A DNA stretch of 64,000 nucleotides from the NCBI RefSeq assembly GCF_032854445.1, contig NC_088304.1, forward strand, positions 14,893,704-14,957,703. Direction: 5' to 3'. Shown here in pieces: positions 23,947 to 33,572 of this stretch. The position numbers and the translations under genes are program-made. The stretch's first letter is position 1. Every line of letters begins with the position of its first letter. Source of the DNA: Liolophura sinensis (Eukaryota; Mollusca; Polyplacophora; Chitonida; Chitonidae). The notes beneath the pieces are model-generated. The model searched no databases. It saw only the letters and a program-made list of their open reading frames with translations, and was not told where the DNA came from.

Positions 23947-24146
23947 NNNNNNNNNNNNNNNNNNNNNNNNNNNNNNNNNNNNNNNNNNNNNNNNNNNNNN
24001 NNNNNNNNNNNNNNNNNNNNNNNNNNNNNNNNNNNNNNNNNNNNNNNNNNNNNNNNNNNNNNNNNNNNNNNNNNNNNNNNNNNNNNNNNNNNNNNNNNNN
24101 NNNNNNNNNNNNNNNNNNNNNNNNNNNNNNNNNNNNNNNNNNNNNN
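23947..24146. other. Assembly gap (200 N)
   Basis: Exactly 200 N. It removes the 3' end of the minus-strand coiled-coil gene and probably other left-end Maverick sequence. The round number suggests a placeholder, so the real distance is unknown. Confidence 0.99.
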
Positions 24147-25137
24147 TGTCGAGATCGCCATCCCAATTGCCGTGAGAATGGAGTCCACAGTTATTCCCTG
24201 CTCCCGGAAGAGGGTGCCGACGCGCTCGGCCAGAGTGGTATCCGTGTGTAGGGTGCCATGGATCGTCTGCTTGATGCGGCGTATTTGCGTGCGCAGGGCT
24301 TCGGCCGTTAAAGAGGCTGCTTCGAGCCGGGCCACCCTCTCGTCCTCGAGATTCCTTATCCGTTCTGCGATCCGACGCCGGGAGAATTCATCAGTGGCCT
24401 CCTCCAACTTTTGTTTATGTTTTGCGATGTCCTTATCGAGACTTGACAGCTTGGCGAGGTTATTAGCGTGTTCGCCTTCCGAGGTCTGCAGTGCCTTGTC
24501 AAGCCCCAGAAGTTCTCGCATGAGAAGAGGAGGGTCGTTTATCGTTTCAAGAGCCTGCCCGACCTCACTATCCGCCAAGCTTGTTTCCATTGTGTGGACA
24601 GCATCAGCGGCCTTTTTCGCTGCTTGGCATAAATCCGTCAGCTCCATGGTATCTGCCTCGGCGGCCGCGGCACCGAGTTCTGAACTGTCTCAAGGGCTGC
24701 GACTGCTGCCGGAGGCAATGATGGCTGTTCTTTGCTTTTCTTTTTGCTTTCCAGTCTACAAAGCCCAGCTTTTTCACAACAGCAACCCCTCCCTTATTAG
24801 CGATTGTTGAGAGGGCTAGCGGTGCACCTGTTCTGTCGTTGATGATGTCCAGATTGGGGTAGTCCACGAGTCGCAGACGCCCTTGGACAAGCTCAAGCTT
24901 CGTGTAATCGCCAAGACGGAGTGGGGTAAGGTCGGGATACTTTTCCTTCAAGGCTTCGTAATAACCATCCACGGCGACTTGCGTCAGCTCTCGTTGAAGG
25001 TTTCTGGCGGTTGAAGCACCCCGGCTTTGTTGCTGGGGAACATCATCACCTGCAGGGAGAGGGGTCTGTTCGTCGTCGTCGTTGTTGTCCCCTCTAGCGT
25101 CTTCGAATGCCGGGCTATCAAAGTCATAGTCTGCCAT
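24147..25137 (-). pseudogene. Maverick coiled-coil protein, broken and gap-truncated
   Basis: The first part (24604-25137) starts at an ATG at 25135-25137 with an acidic, Asp-rich N-terminus, then DLTPLRLGDYTKLELVQGRL and an ALSTIANKGG motif. The frame fails near 24735, in an A-rich stretch after KRKAK. The homologous continuation is in another frame (from about 24700 down): a long, highly charged helical region (LDKDIAKHKQKLEEATDEF, RRRIAERIRNLEDERVARLE) typical of a coiled coil, then RVGTLFREQGITVDSILTAI, after which the gap begins. I regard it as the large minus-strand protein of unknown function common in invertebrate Mavericks; that is memory of the family, not a search. It diverges from the capsid gene across only 41 bp. 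Confidence 0.75.
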
Positions 25138-25178
25138 AATCTTCGTTTTGAACTTTTAAGGTATGCCTTCAATACACA
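25138..25178. promoter_or_regulatory. Divergent intergenic spacer in the Maverick
   Basis: A 41-bp AT-rich spacer separates the minus-strand coiled-coil gene from the plus-strand capsid gene. Promoters for both must lie here or inside the coding ends. No specific box is recognised; this is an inference from geometry. Confidence 0.35.
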
Positions 25179-26422
25179 ATGGATGCATTCGGACGCAGGC
25201 TAAACCCCTTCAGAACACTGCGTAAGCCTCTCGGGGTACAAGGTGAACGGCAGTCGTGGTCGTCACCAACAACCCGAGTACGATCGACCAGAATCAACAA
25301 CTCTTGGTCCGCTTCCCCAACCTCGGCACAAATGACGTCATTGTGCCCGGTACCGTGCGCTTGGCCTTCTCGATCACGATCAATTCATCCGACCCGAACA
25401 GTAGTCAAGAAAATCACGATCAGAATCAGCGGGAATGAGGTAATGTCCATGGACGACTCTGATGTCTTTCATTGCTTATGACCAAAAACGAACGGCAGAA
25501 TGCGGCCTACCAACACATTGGCAGCGAAAACATGTTTAAACTTCGAGCCGGAGCGGAGGACGCAAGTGAAGACGATGCTGGAGAAAATGCCATCGCTCAC
25601 GCCTTTGGCAGCCGGTTCCACATCCTACTAGACTTTGAACTTCTAGATAGCCACATGCCATTCTATCAGAGTGCCTTGGCCGACCGACTGGAGTACGAAC
25701 TGACGTTCAATGATTACAGCCGGGTCATAAAGAAAACAGGCGATGCCGATGCGACTTACACCATCGACAACATCAGCCTGGAGTTCGATATGGTCACCGA
25801 AAAGGAGCTCGCTAGACAGATCCGCAACCAGTTTGCCGGGGGCGTCTCCATTCTGTATGATCGCGTCCTCCGCCACCGAAAGTTTGTGAAGGACAAGTTT
25901 GATACTCTCTGGAACATAAACCTGAACACGCCCGCGAGAGCAATGAAGGGCATCCTCATGCTGTTCGAGGCTAAAGGAACACCGTGGAGGAGGAGGTCGG
26001 AATCCTTCTACAACCCGAAGATCACCAAAGTAGAAGTCACAATAGAAGATGTCCCCAATCAGTTGTACAGCCATGGCATGCGGGCGTACCAGCAATGGGA
26101 CGAGATCAAGAAGTTCTTCGCCAGCTCACCCCTTAAAAAGCGGGGTCCCGAGGTGGCCAGGGTGGTAAAAGACTTGGGCTTGGCAAACGTGTCCCCGGAA
26201 GAGTTCTTGACGTCCAAGCACGCCTTCTGGCTTGACCTAAGGACAAGCGACTATGACAAGCTGCATGGCAGTGGGAGGCGTGTGATGAACGCCAGCGAGG
26301 GGATTACGATACAGGTTACAAAAGAGAGAGAAGAGCCCGGACTGTTGAACATATATCTGTATGTGATCATGGACTCAAAGCTTCACATCCAGAATGGTAG
26401 ATTCGTCAGCGCGCTGTATTGA
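25179..26422 (+). pseudogene. Maverick major capsid protein (double jelly-roll type), broken
   Basis: Most of the protein lies in one frame, 25472-26422 (about 316 residues), ending at TGA 26420-26422. It contains FGSRFHILLDFELLDSHMPF, LADRLEYELTFNDYSRVI, RVLRHRKF, WNINLNTPARAMKGILMLFE and NPKITKVEVTIEDVPNQLYS, which I recognise as the capsid protein of invertebrate Mavericks. The N-terminal part is scattered over two other frames between 25179 and 25480 (MDAFGRRLNPF.., then LLVRFPNLGTNDVIVPGTVR, then a return to the first), so there are at least three frameshifts before 25472. The gene lies directly upstream of the ATPase and overlaps its start by 29 bp, as expected for virion genes. Full length would be about 414 residues. 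Confidence 0.82.
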
Positions 26423-26950
26423 TTACGCCCACTGCGCAATTATCTGTGGGCAGACGGGATGCGGCAAAACAGTTTTCATGCTGGACCTGCTTGAGGGCCC
26501 TTCACGCGGTTTCTTTCATCACATTGTGATCCTGTGCCCCAGTCTTGGGGATACTATCTGACCCAGAGGTCTATTGTTTGGGCCCCGGTGAGCAGCTCCA
26601 CGACTTTCTGAGAGCTTTCTACAGTCTGTTCAAGGGGGAACCCACCTTATGCGCGTCGCAGGCGATGACGAAGAAAAAAGACATGCTGTCATCCATGGCA
26701 TGCAGACCAAAGCGTCTGGGTCCTCACTCAGAAATACAACGCCGTCCTCAAAGACTTTCGCGAGCAGACAAAGTGGGTGGCTCTCTTCAACTGCAAAGAT
26801 CAGCACCCGTTCGAAAACTGCCTGGAGGAGGACGACGTCATCCCGACCAAGAGCGAAAAGGCAGAGGTTCGACAGTTGCTCAAGGACAATCGGCATTCTA
26901 AGCTCTTGCTAAAGACTGATCAGCCCAGCACATATCAGGTTTTATATTAG
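26394..26950 (+). pseudogene. Maverick packaging ATPase (FtsK/HerA type), broken
   Basis: An ATG at 26394 opens a frame of 55 codons with a clear Walker A (P-loop) GQTGCGKT, residues 19-26 (26448-26471); it stops at TGA 26559-26561. Recognisable sequence continues in a second frame (26563-26705: DPEVYCLGPGEQLHDFLRAF, TKKKDML) and a third (about 26700-26950: QKYNAVLKDFREQTKWVALF, then DDVIPTKSEKAEV) to TAG 26948-26950. No hydrophobic strand ending in acidic residues, as in Walker B, is visible between PTL and TKKKDM, so a small deletion probably removed it. The span of 557 bp is a little short for the family. These enzymes pump DNA into capsids; this copy cannot be functional. Confidence 0.82.
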
Positions 26951-26977
26951 ACGTAGGCGTCATTTTTCCAATGAAGC

Positions 26978-27470
26978 ATGGATACCGACGAGCTTATAGA
27001 TGAGCTGCTGAGCGCAGATAAAGAGCCCGGCCTCAGCCAACAGCCCTTCCTCAGCCAACAGCCCGGCCTCAGCCAACAAGATGATGCACGGCAGCTCAGG
27101 GATAGGCTGTCGGCATTTGCGGTAGGTGGGCAGGCCATGCGATATCTGGGAAAAGACGTAACGGCCGCTGAGATCGACGCCATGAGCGACAAAGACGTTG
27201 AAAGGTTGTACTCCCGGTACGAGGCTAAGCTCGGTGCGCGGATGGTTAACGATCTCGGAGGTATGTTTTTGAGATCATATGCAACTGCGGCCAGCTGGCT
27301 CCTACCTATCCCACCCGAGAATCGACCAATGCTCATGTCACGGCATCCCCGCCGACCCATTTGTTGAACAGGCGATTAGCAGTACTAGCTGCTGGCTGTA
27401 CTACTGAGTACTACTATGGTAAGTACTTAGCTCCGTTAACCATGGCGTTGACCACTGCTGAGCACTGCTC
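26978..27470 (+). pseudogene. Conserved Maverick protein of unknown function, broken
   Basis: A 129-codon frame starts at ATG 26978 (MDTDELIDELLSADKEPG). It holds three 18-bp repeats encoding a GLSQQP-like unit and a well-preserved block (DVERLYSRYEAKLGARM, SWLLPIPPENRPM). It ends at TGA 27365-27367 in unrelated residues. Sequence that looks like its continuation is found in two other frames just downstream (DPFVEQAISSTSC near 27354, YGKYLAPLTMALTTAEHC near 27415-27470). I infer at least two frameshifts. I recall similar proteins in other invertebrate Mavericks but know no function. It lies between the ATPase and a membrane-protein gene in the plus-strand cluster. Confidence 0.6.
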
Positions 27471-27496
27471 ATTTAAACACCACTGCTGTCCTAGAA

Positions 27497-27985
27497 ATGA
27501 ATCGTATGATCCAGAGGAACATGAGTACAACGAATCCGGGAGGCCCGAAAGAAGAGGAGAGGGTGACAGCGGATTCTACGAATGACAGCCCTGCGAAGAA
27601 CCCCCAAAAAGTCGCTGCGGGTTGAGCGGGTGCTGCAGCGAGAAAGGCCTAGGCTGAAAAGCTCAAGGCCGATATTCGCGAAGCTAAGGCTGCTTTGCTT
27701 GACGAAGCTGATTCTACTAAGAAACAGCCGAAGGAACCGGATTCTACGAAGGAGTGGGGAGCCACAGATTTTGCGAAGGAACCTGATTCTACGAAGGAAC
27801 GGGCACACCAAATCACCCACTGGAGGACGTCCCTGGCGTTATTAGGCGTTGGCAGCCTTGCAGTGTTAGTGTTGCTACGCGTGTGGCGCAGCCGCGATAC
27901 GGCACAACAAGATATTACGCCTGTTCCTTCGCAAAAACAGAAACTCCATTTAAATACACGTCGCGACCCTTTCTATATAGAGTGA
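27497..27985 (+). pseudogene. Small Maverick protein with one membrane segment; two in-frame stops
   Basis: One frame runs from ATG 27497 to the stop before 27986 (162 residues) but holds TGA at 27623-27625 and TAG at 27650-27652. The N-terminal half is hydrophilic, with repeated DSTK/EPDSTKE units (near 27710-27800). Near the C-terminus is a single hydrophobic helix, TSLALLGVGSLAVLVLLRVW (about 27827-27886), followed by a short basic tail. It ends 1-2 bp before the next gene. The layout suggests a single-pass membrane protein with a charged repeat domain; function unknown. Without the stops the frame is intact, so these are point mutations rather than indels. Confidence 0.6.
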
Positions 27986-27986
27986 C

Positions 27987-28226
27987 ATGTCTACTCCAAC
28001 CAGTGACGGAAAAGTGCTAGTCAACGCGGCCTACCATGCCGCTGTGGTCTCTCTCCTGGCTACTGGGTACGCTCGCCTCGGCAAGATGTTCCTGAAAGGA
28101 ACCCTCCCGAAGCTGGACTTAACACCCCGTGACGTTGGCATGGTCATTGCTGATGTAGGCCTGGCCATGTTTTAGAAGGAGTTGCTAATTAAACAGGGGC
28201 TCCTTCCTCCCAATATAATCAAGTAG
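27987..28226 (+). pseudogene. 79-residue conserved Maverick protein; one in-frame stop
   Basis: The frame starts MSTPTSDGKVLVNAAYHAAV at 27987 and stops at TAG 28173-28175, but the same frame continues to another TAG at 28224-28226 with a plausible end (LLIKQGLLPPNIIK). The early TAG is therefore probably a nonsense mutation in an 79-residue protein. The sequence is moderately hydrophobic, with a possible helix at residues 14-34. I recall close relatives in the same place in other Mavericks; function unknown. It begins just after the stop of the upstream gene, within the tightly packed plus-strand series. Confidence 0.6.
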
Positions 28227-28228
28227 TA

Positions 28229-28648
28229 ATGGCCTCCATCGCAATGATGATGGGCGGTGCCCTCGTAAACGCTCTGGCCTTCAGCGGGAGCAACTATATG
28301 TTTTCGATGCTAAGGAGTTCCAGTGTCGACGAAGAGCGAAAGCGCCATGACCGCGTTGTAGGGCAACTCCAAGTCGCCCAGGAAAAATGGGCCCGAAAAC
28401 GTACCGAGAGCTTGGACTGGATCAATGATGAACTCCGCCGCTAGGGCCACGCTGTCCAAACGTTCCGGGATGTCGACGCTGCAATCCGCGAGTATTCTAG
28501 GGTCACGGGCAAAACTCTTACACGCGATGCACGCGACGCGCTGCTGGGCGCAGAGCCACAGCTCTCCGATTTCTATGTGCCTAGTGGAGATCAAAAACAC
28601 CGCGAGATAACCTTCGTCATCCTGGGATGTGTGTGGTTGGGGGTGTGA
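28229..28648 (+). pseudogene. 139-residue conserved Maverick protein; one in-frame stop
   Basis: It starts MASIAMMMGGALVNALAFSG at 28229, immediately after the previous gene. The frame meets TAG at 28442-28444 and then continues open to TGA 28646-28648 with family-like sequence (QLSDFYVPSGDQKHREITF). The N-terminal 25 residues are hydrophobic and may insert in a membrane. The middle is a charged helix (EERKRHDRVVGQLQVAQEKW), and the end is hydrophobic again (FVILGCVWLGV). Function unknown. The single stop with an otherwise intact frame indicates recent or mild decay of this gene compared with the polymerase. Confidence 0.62.
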
Positions 28649-28833
28649 GTTACAGAATCGCAAAACTCATAAAGTAATCCGAACTGACTGTGCCGGACTC
28701 GCCATCGAGCTCCTCGCCGTATGGCAGGCACGACCTTAGTAGTGAGGTGGTTTTGCGCACGCAAATACACCGCGATGATTAACATCTTTTTCGTCGCAAA
28801 TCTGTTAGAGGGCTGCTAGAATACCTTGATGAC

Positions 28834-29862
28834 ATGGCTAGTAAGGTGTCTGCTCGAATGGCAAATATCTACTACAGCCCTCGTGGGTACTGGAAGGGCC
28901 GCGCGGCCATCCAGAAACTTGCCACTGCTGGTAAAGTCTCCGAAGATGTGGCCCGGGCCTGGCAGGGAAAGCAGGCTATCTGGCAGATATACTTGCCCCG
29001 TCCCAGAAAAATATCGTGGCCGAAGTTCGATGTGGCCGTGCCTAACGAGGTCCACCAGGCTGACCTGCTATTTCTTCCCCATGACAAGGTGGGCAAGCAC
29101 ACCTATAGATACGCTCTTACCGTCGTCGACGTCGCTTCGCGCTATAAAGAGGCAGAGCCGTTGGCCACAAAAGAATCTAAAGGGGTCGCTGACGCTCTCA
29201 CTCGCATCTACAAGCGGGGACCCCTGAGATGGCCGAAACTTCTCCAAGTTGACCCTGGGCGCGAGATCATGGGTGCAGTGAGCCAACTGCTGGCCAAACA
29301 CGATGTCACAGTCCGCCGAGGTCGCGTGGATATCCACCGAGATCAAGGCATAGTGGAGCGTTTCAACCGTACTCTGGCTGAGCGGCGCTTTGGACATCAG
29401 TACGCCCAGGAGATGCGCCTCCCCCCCCCCCCCCCCCGAACACCGGTCTACTGAATGGGTGGCTCGGCTGCCCTCTGTTGTGGCCGCTCTGAATAACGAG
29501 ACAACGAGACTGATCGGTAAAAAGCCGAAAGACGCCATCAAGGCAAAAGGGGTGCCCCATAAGCCTTCCTCAACGGTTCCAGGTCGTCCCGTTGGATTTA
29601 ATGAGCGGAAGATCCCCGAGGGTGTTGGTTTTCGTTATCTCTATCAGCCTGGAGAGCTGGGGGCGGCCGCCGTCGCGCGACTGATCCTGTGTGGCCTCTA
29701 GAGATATATCGGCTTGGGCGCTCTGTTACAAAGCCTAATGAACCCGTGCTGTACTATCTAGACGATACGTTGGATGGCCCGCGACGGGGATTCGTTCGTG
29801 AACAGTTGCTTATAGTGCCTCCCGACACTCAGCTTTCCCCGGATGGGGTTCTACGACGCTAG
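28834..29862 (+). pseudogene. Maverick DDE integrase, frameshifted
   Basis: This is a retrovirus-like integrase, the enzyme that inserts the element into host DNA. The frame from ATG 28834 holds the catalytic core: Asp77 in HQADLLFL (29062-29064), Asp140 in LLQVDPGREI (29251-29253) and Glu175 in DQGIVERFNRTLAERRF (29356-29358). There are 34 residues between the second Asp and the Glu, close to the usual 35. No HHCC zinc domain is visible upstream. The frame is lost at a run of 17 C (29421-29437), continues in a second frame (EHRSTEWVARLPSVVAALNN, KPKDAIKAKG), then shifts again near 29670 into a third frame ending at TAG 29860-29862. The C-run shift could be a sequencing error; the later one is harder to explain that way. 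The catalytic triad itself is intact. Confidence 0.85.
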
Positions 29863-29909
29863 TAGTTCCTCGAAGAGATTGTCCATTCAAGCCCAACCTG
29901 CGGGCGCCG

Positions 29910-32900
29910 TCAAGGAGGCGCATCTCTATGGCCATAAGCCAAGGTGTGGACACCATCTTCGGCGATCCAGCGCTTACTATCGAAGGGGGACAGTGAGACC
30001 TTATTCAGGTGCTGCCCATAGATATGGTGGCGCTCTGATCGCAGCACGTCCATACCGTATCGGAAGATCTTCTTCTCGAAGAGGGCCTCTTTGTACTGCT
30101 TATGGCGTTGCGCTTTTCCACAACTCCCTTTTTCACGCCCTTGGCCTTCTTAATGTTGGCTCCAACTGCCTCCAGAATGGAGTACATCTTGGGGCGCAGA
30201 CCAATGTATTCGGCGATCGGCCACCCCGCGCACTCGTCCTTTATTTTCCCCATGTTCTTCATATTTGCTACGCTGTACAGGAGCTGGTCTTGGGGGTAAC
30301 CTGAGGTGCCGTACAGGTTTGCATTCTCAGCCATATCCCTATAAACATCCTCAGTCTGAATCTCGAGTAGCAGACTATCCGTGTCAGTGTAGAGGAGCTG
30401 GCAGCGCTCTCCGTACTGGACCTTCATGTGGTTGTAGTAGAAGTCGTACATCAGGTGCTTGGAGAGATCTAGAATGCTCATGCCAACATAGATGGGTCGG
30501 TTTAGGACTAGACGGGTCTTGTGCATCTGAATCGATGCGAGGTCATCATCAAATATGTTCGCCCGTGCGAAGCTCGGGCTGGCTATCAAGCGTCGGAGCT
30601 TGTCGTCTTCTCCAGATGACGTACCAGCTTGACGTCCACACTCTTTCGAAGGTTCTCCATAGTTTTTCCGAAAACCGAGTTGTTCATTAGCTTGTACAGG
30701 TCCTTCTCCAATTTACTCGCGGCCGTTTTTCGGAGCTCGGTGTTCATCATGATATAGGGTTCCATCCAAGAGCTCTGGTCGAATCTCAGGGCCCGGTGAA
30801 CCTTTGTCAGGCGCATTCCAAGAGATAGATTCAGCTGTAGGTTCCGGTAGTGCAGGACGTACCGTTCCTTGTTGCGGAGGTTGGGGACCAGCTTTTCGAC
30901 CTCGGTAGGCGCTTTTCTTACCGAGAAGACCGTGCTGATAGTCTGACATCCACTCCTTCTGAACCACCAGACGTTCCGGGGTTAATGGGTAGCTGTTATG
31001 TGTGTTATGTAAGTCGACTGGATACTCTAGGTCGACCTCGAGGATGTAACCCTCAGGACTGTCGTGGGGGGTGGGTAGCAATCATTTCACCGAGGCGCAG
31101 CGCGCCACCTACCCACTTAAAGCCGCCCGTTGGAAGAAACTGACTCATAGCCCAGCCATATAGATTATTGGCGACTAGGTATTGGATGTAGCTGTTTGGA
31201 CTTTCGGGGTTGTATCCCTCCACAACCATGGAGATACCTCCTCGCAACCCCTTCTCAATGAAGAGATGTTGGTCATAGTCCGTCAACAGCTCCAGCTCTA
31301 CCCCGGTCTTCTTGAACAGCGCATCCCACGAGAGACCTGGGCTCGTAAAGTAGTGAGCAGGGTCCAATCCATACTGCTGTAAACAAGTCTTCCGGAAGGC
31401 CTCAAACACATCAGCCAATACGAGCACGTCATTGCGGCAGTAAAGGTCTGTGTAGTCTCCCAGATTGGTGCAGTCAAATGCCTTCCATACCTGTTGAGCG
31501 TGGATGTAGTCCTCATCGCTAATGCCTGAGACTTTGAGCTTACTGTAGAAAGCCTCTTTAGGTGGGAGGCTGAACTCGTCGAAGCGCTCCCAGGAGTCCA
31601 TATACTCATGGGGGTAGACACCCTTACGCATGAGTAACTTACGTTTTTCTTCGGCAGGCTCAAACCGAGCTGTGATGTGGAAAGCCTCAGGTTTGTTGGC
31701 CTCTATCAGATTGTCAAGTGAAGTCGATAAGAATTGAACGCTGTCGATAAAGCGGAGCTGCCCCTGCGAGAAGGAGATGTACTTTTCCGTGTTGTTGGGG
31801 ATACAGGAGATGCGCCCTCCACCTTACTTATGGCTTGCATCAGGAGGTGCCCGTCGTAGCCCCGTAGGCTGTGGAAGACTACTGGTATGGCTGTCTTAGA
31901 ACCCAGCCGCAACTTTAGGTTGCATTCGTTGCGTGCCGCACCTCTGTACTTGCCGGTGATATGGCAGTGATCGCGCACAGAATCGACGCCTAGAGGCTTC
32001 TCACACACGTGACAGGTTGTGGCGTTGTTGTGGGCCTGCCAGTCCTGGGGAGTCATCCTCATGGCTTTAGGGTTGGCTAAGACATCTTTGATTTCCCGCT
32101 CCTCCTGCCGGAGAGCTCTGAGGAAGTGTTCCGTCGCGTTAGGGCCTCTGTATTCCACGGGGCGTTTTGTGTGGCCATCACAACGCACCACAACGTAGCA
32201 GTAACTACATGGCTCGTGGCGCTGAGTCTTTTGAGTGTTGCTCTCTGTAGGACTGGGCGGCGGGCCTTCAACCTTTTTGGTCAGAGCCTCAAAGTCGGCA
32301 TATATGATCAACGGAGCCGGTAGCTGTTTGTGGTGGTTCTGAAAGGTGAACTTGTTTTCTCCCTCCTGGGGCATTTCCACCCTCACCGCCGTCTGGCCAA
32401 TCCCACGACATTCCGGCTTATGCGCCTCGAGCAGATCCTCCCTTGTGTAACCGTGTAGACACCGCTCATAGAAGTGTTTGCGATTTCGTGCCTTACTTTC
32501 TTGGAACAGGAGACGATCGACATCTTTTATCCACGTATAATGGAATTTGCCTGCCTTCCCTATCAGCAGCAGATTGATTCGGGGCGTGCCGCCAGGCTGC
32601 TTGCTGAGACGATGCACGATCACACCCTTGTCCCACCCGAACACGTTGATGGCGAGGTTGTTATTTTCCACCACTTTAGGGATCTGAGAGATTGGTGTGG
32701 GGGCGTCGATCCCCCCAAAGTCAAAACCATCTTCGGTGGGATACTTTGTTGGTCTCTGAGGGTTTTCTGACGGCTGGAAATAAGGCAGACCGGAGTGCTC
32801 ATCGGAGGCAGTCGTCGTCTTTGTTCTTCACATTGATGACTGCTTTCTTATCACTCACAGCTGCATGTTGGTGGATGTATTACCCGCCTCTCAGTGGCTG

Positions 32901-33557
32901 ATGCCTTGCAATGTCAAGCCAGAGTGTTTGCACGCTATTGACAACCCACCCTGACCCTTGCTGTGTCCATTTTTCTAGCACCTCCTGGATGGTGGGGAAG
33001 GCCTTATCTAGAGCCCCGTCAATGTCACCAGCCTCTAAGAGGGCCTCCTGTTTGATGTGGAGTACTGGGCTGGTATACTCTTCACTGCCATCGGCGTTGT
33101 CCTTTCGCAACTGAATCCTGAGGCCTAGTTGGGACTTAACCCTGTTGAGAGCCCGGATCTCTTCTTCTAGCTTCTGGCGAATAATGGTTCGTATTTCTTC
33201 TAAAAAGGCTATTGGGTCCATCCAAACACCTTCGGGTGCGTCCATCTGCCAGACCCGGAGGAGATTCCTTATGGCCCTGCCGGTGTTAGTGAATTCTAGT
33301 TTCTTTTCACCTAGCACTTCATCCAACTCCTGGTCACTGAGGAAGTTCTTTTCACCCAACTCCGCGTTACTGAGGAAGGTCTTGTTGTCTTGCTTCCACT
33401 TGGCCCCAGCCGTTTTATACCTGTCGAGGAACCCCTGCAATTCTTCCAAGGCAATGAGGGACCGTGGGTACTTGGGCCGCACACCTATGAGCGTCTCATA
33501 CTCCTCCCGTAGTGCTCGCGCTTTTTGATGATGCCTCATTGTACGCGTCGTATGCAT
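29910..33557 (-). pseudogene. Maverick protein-primed family B DNA polymerase, heavily broken
   Basis: This long gene (about 1215 codons if uninterrupted) would copy the element. Upstream part (33557-32880): charged, helical N-terminal region ending LWLDIARHQPLRGG, then an in-frame TAA at 32880-32882, after which the same frame continues. Next piece (to about 31805): Exo I YADFEAL (Asp codon 32294-32296), a Cys/His cluster CHVC..DHCHITGKYRG..NECN (about 31920-32015) and Exo II-like SLRGYDGH (about 31855). Frames then change near 31805, 31075, 30905, 30605 and 30095. Motif A reads YLVANNLYGW, with Val (31173-31175) where the catalytic Asp belongs. Motif B KLMNNSVFGK is at about 30684-30655. 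Motif C YTDTDS has both Asp intact (30383-30385, 30377-30379). The recognisable end is TGA 29910-29912, 47 bp from the convergent integrase stop. Confidence 0.88.
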
Positions 33558-33572
33558 AATTACACCGACTCT

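Noticed and set aside
27623-28444. Stop-codon readthrough or a variant code in the Maverick small genes
   Set aside because: Frameshifts in the neighbouring genes and a TAA and TGA among the stops fit plain pseudogene decay better.
29421-29437. Programmed frameshift at the 17-C run in the integrase
   Set aside because: A homopolymer of this length is prone to sequencing error or slippage, and a second frame break downstream shows decay.
29843-30690. Plus-strand open frames across the polymerase
   Set aside because: They are shadows of the minus-strand polymerase frames, which carry the recognisable motifs.
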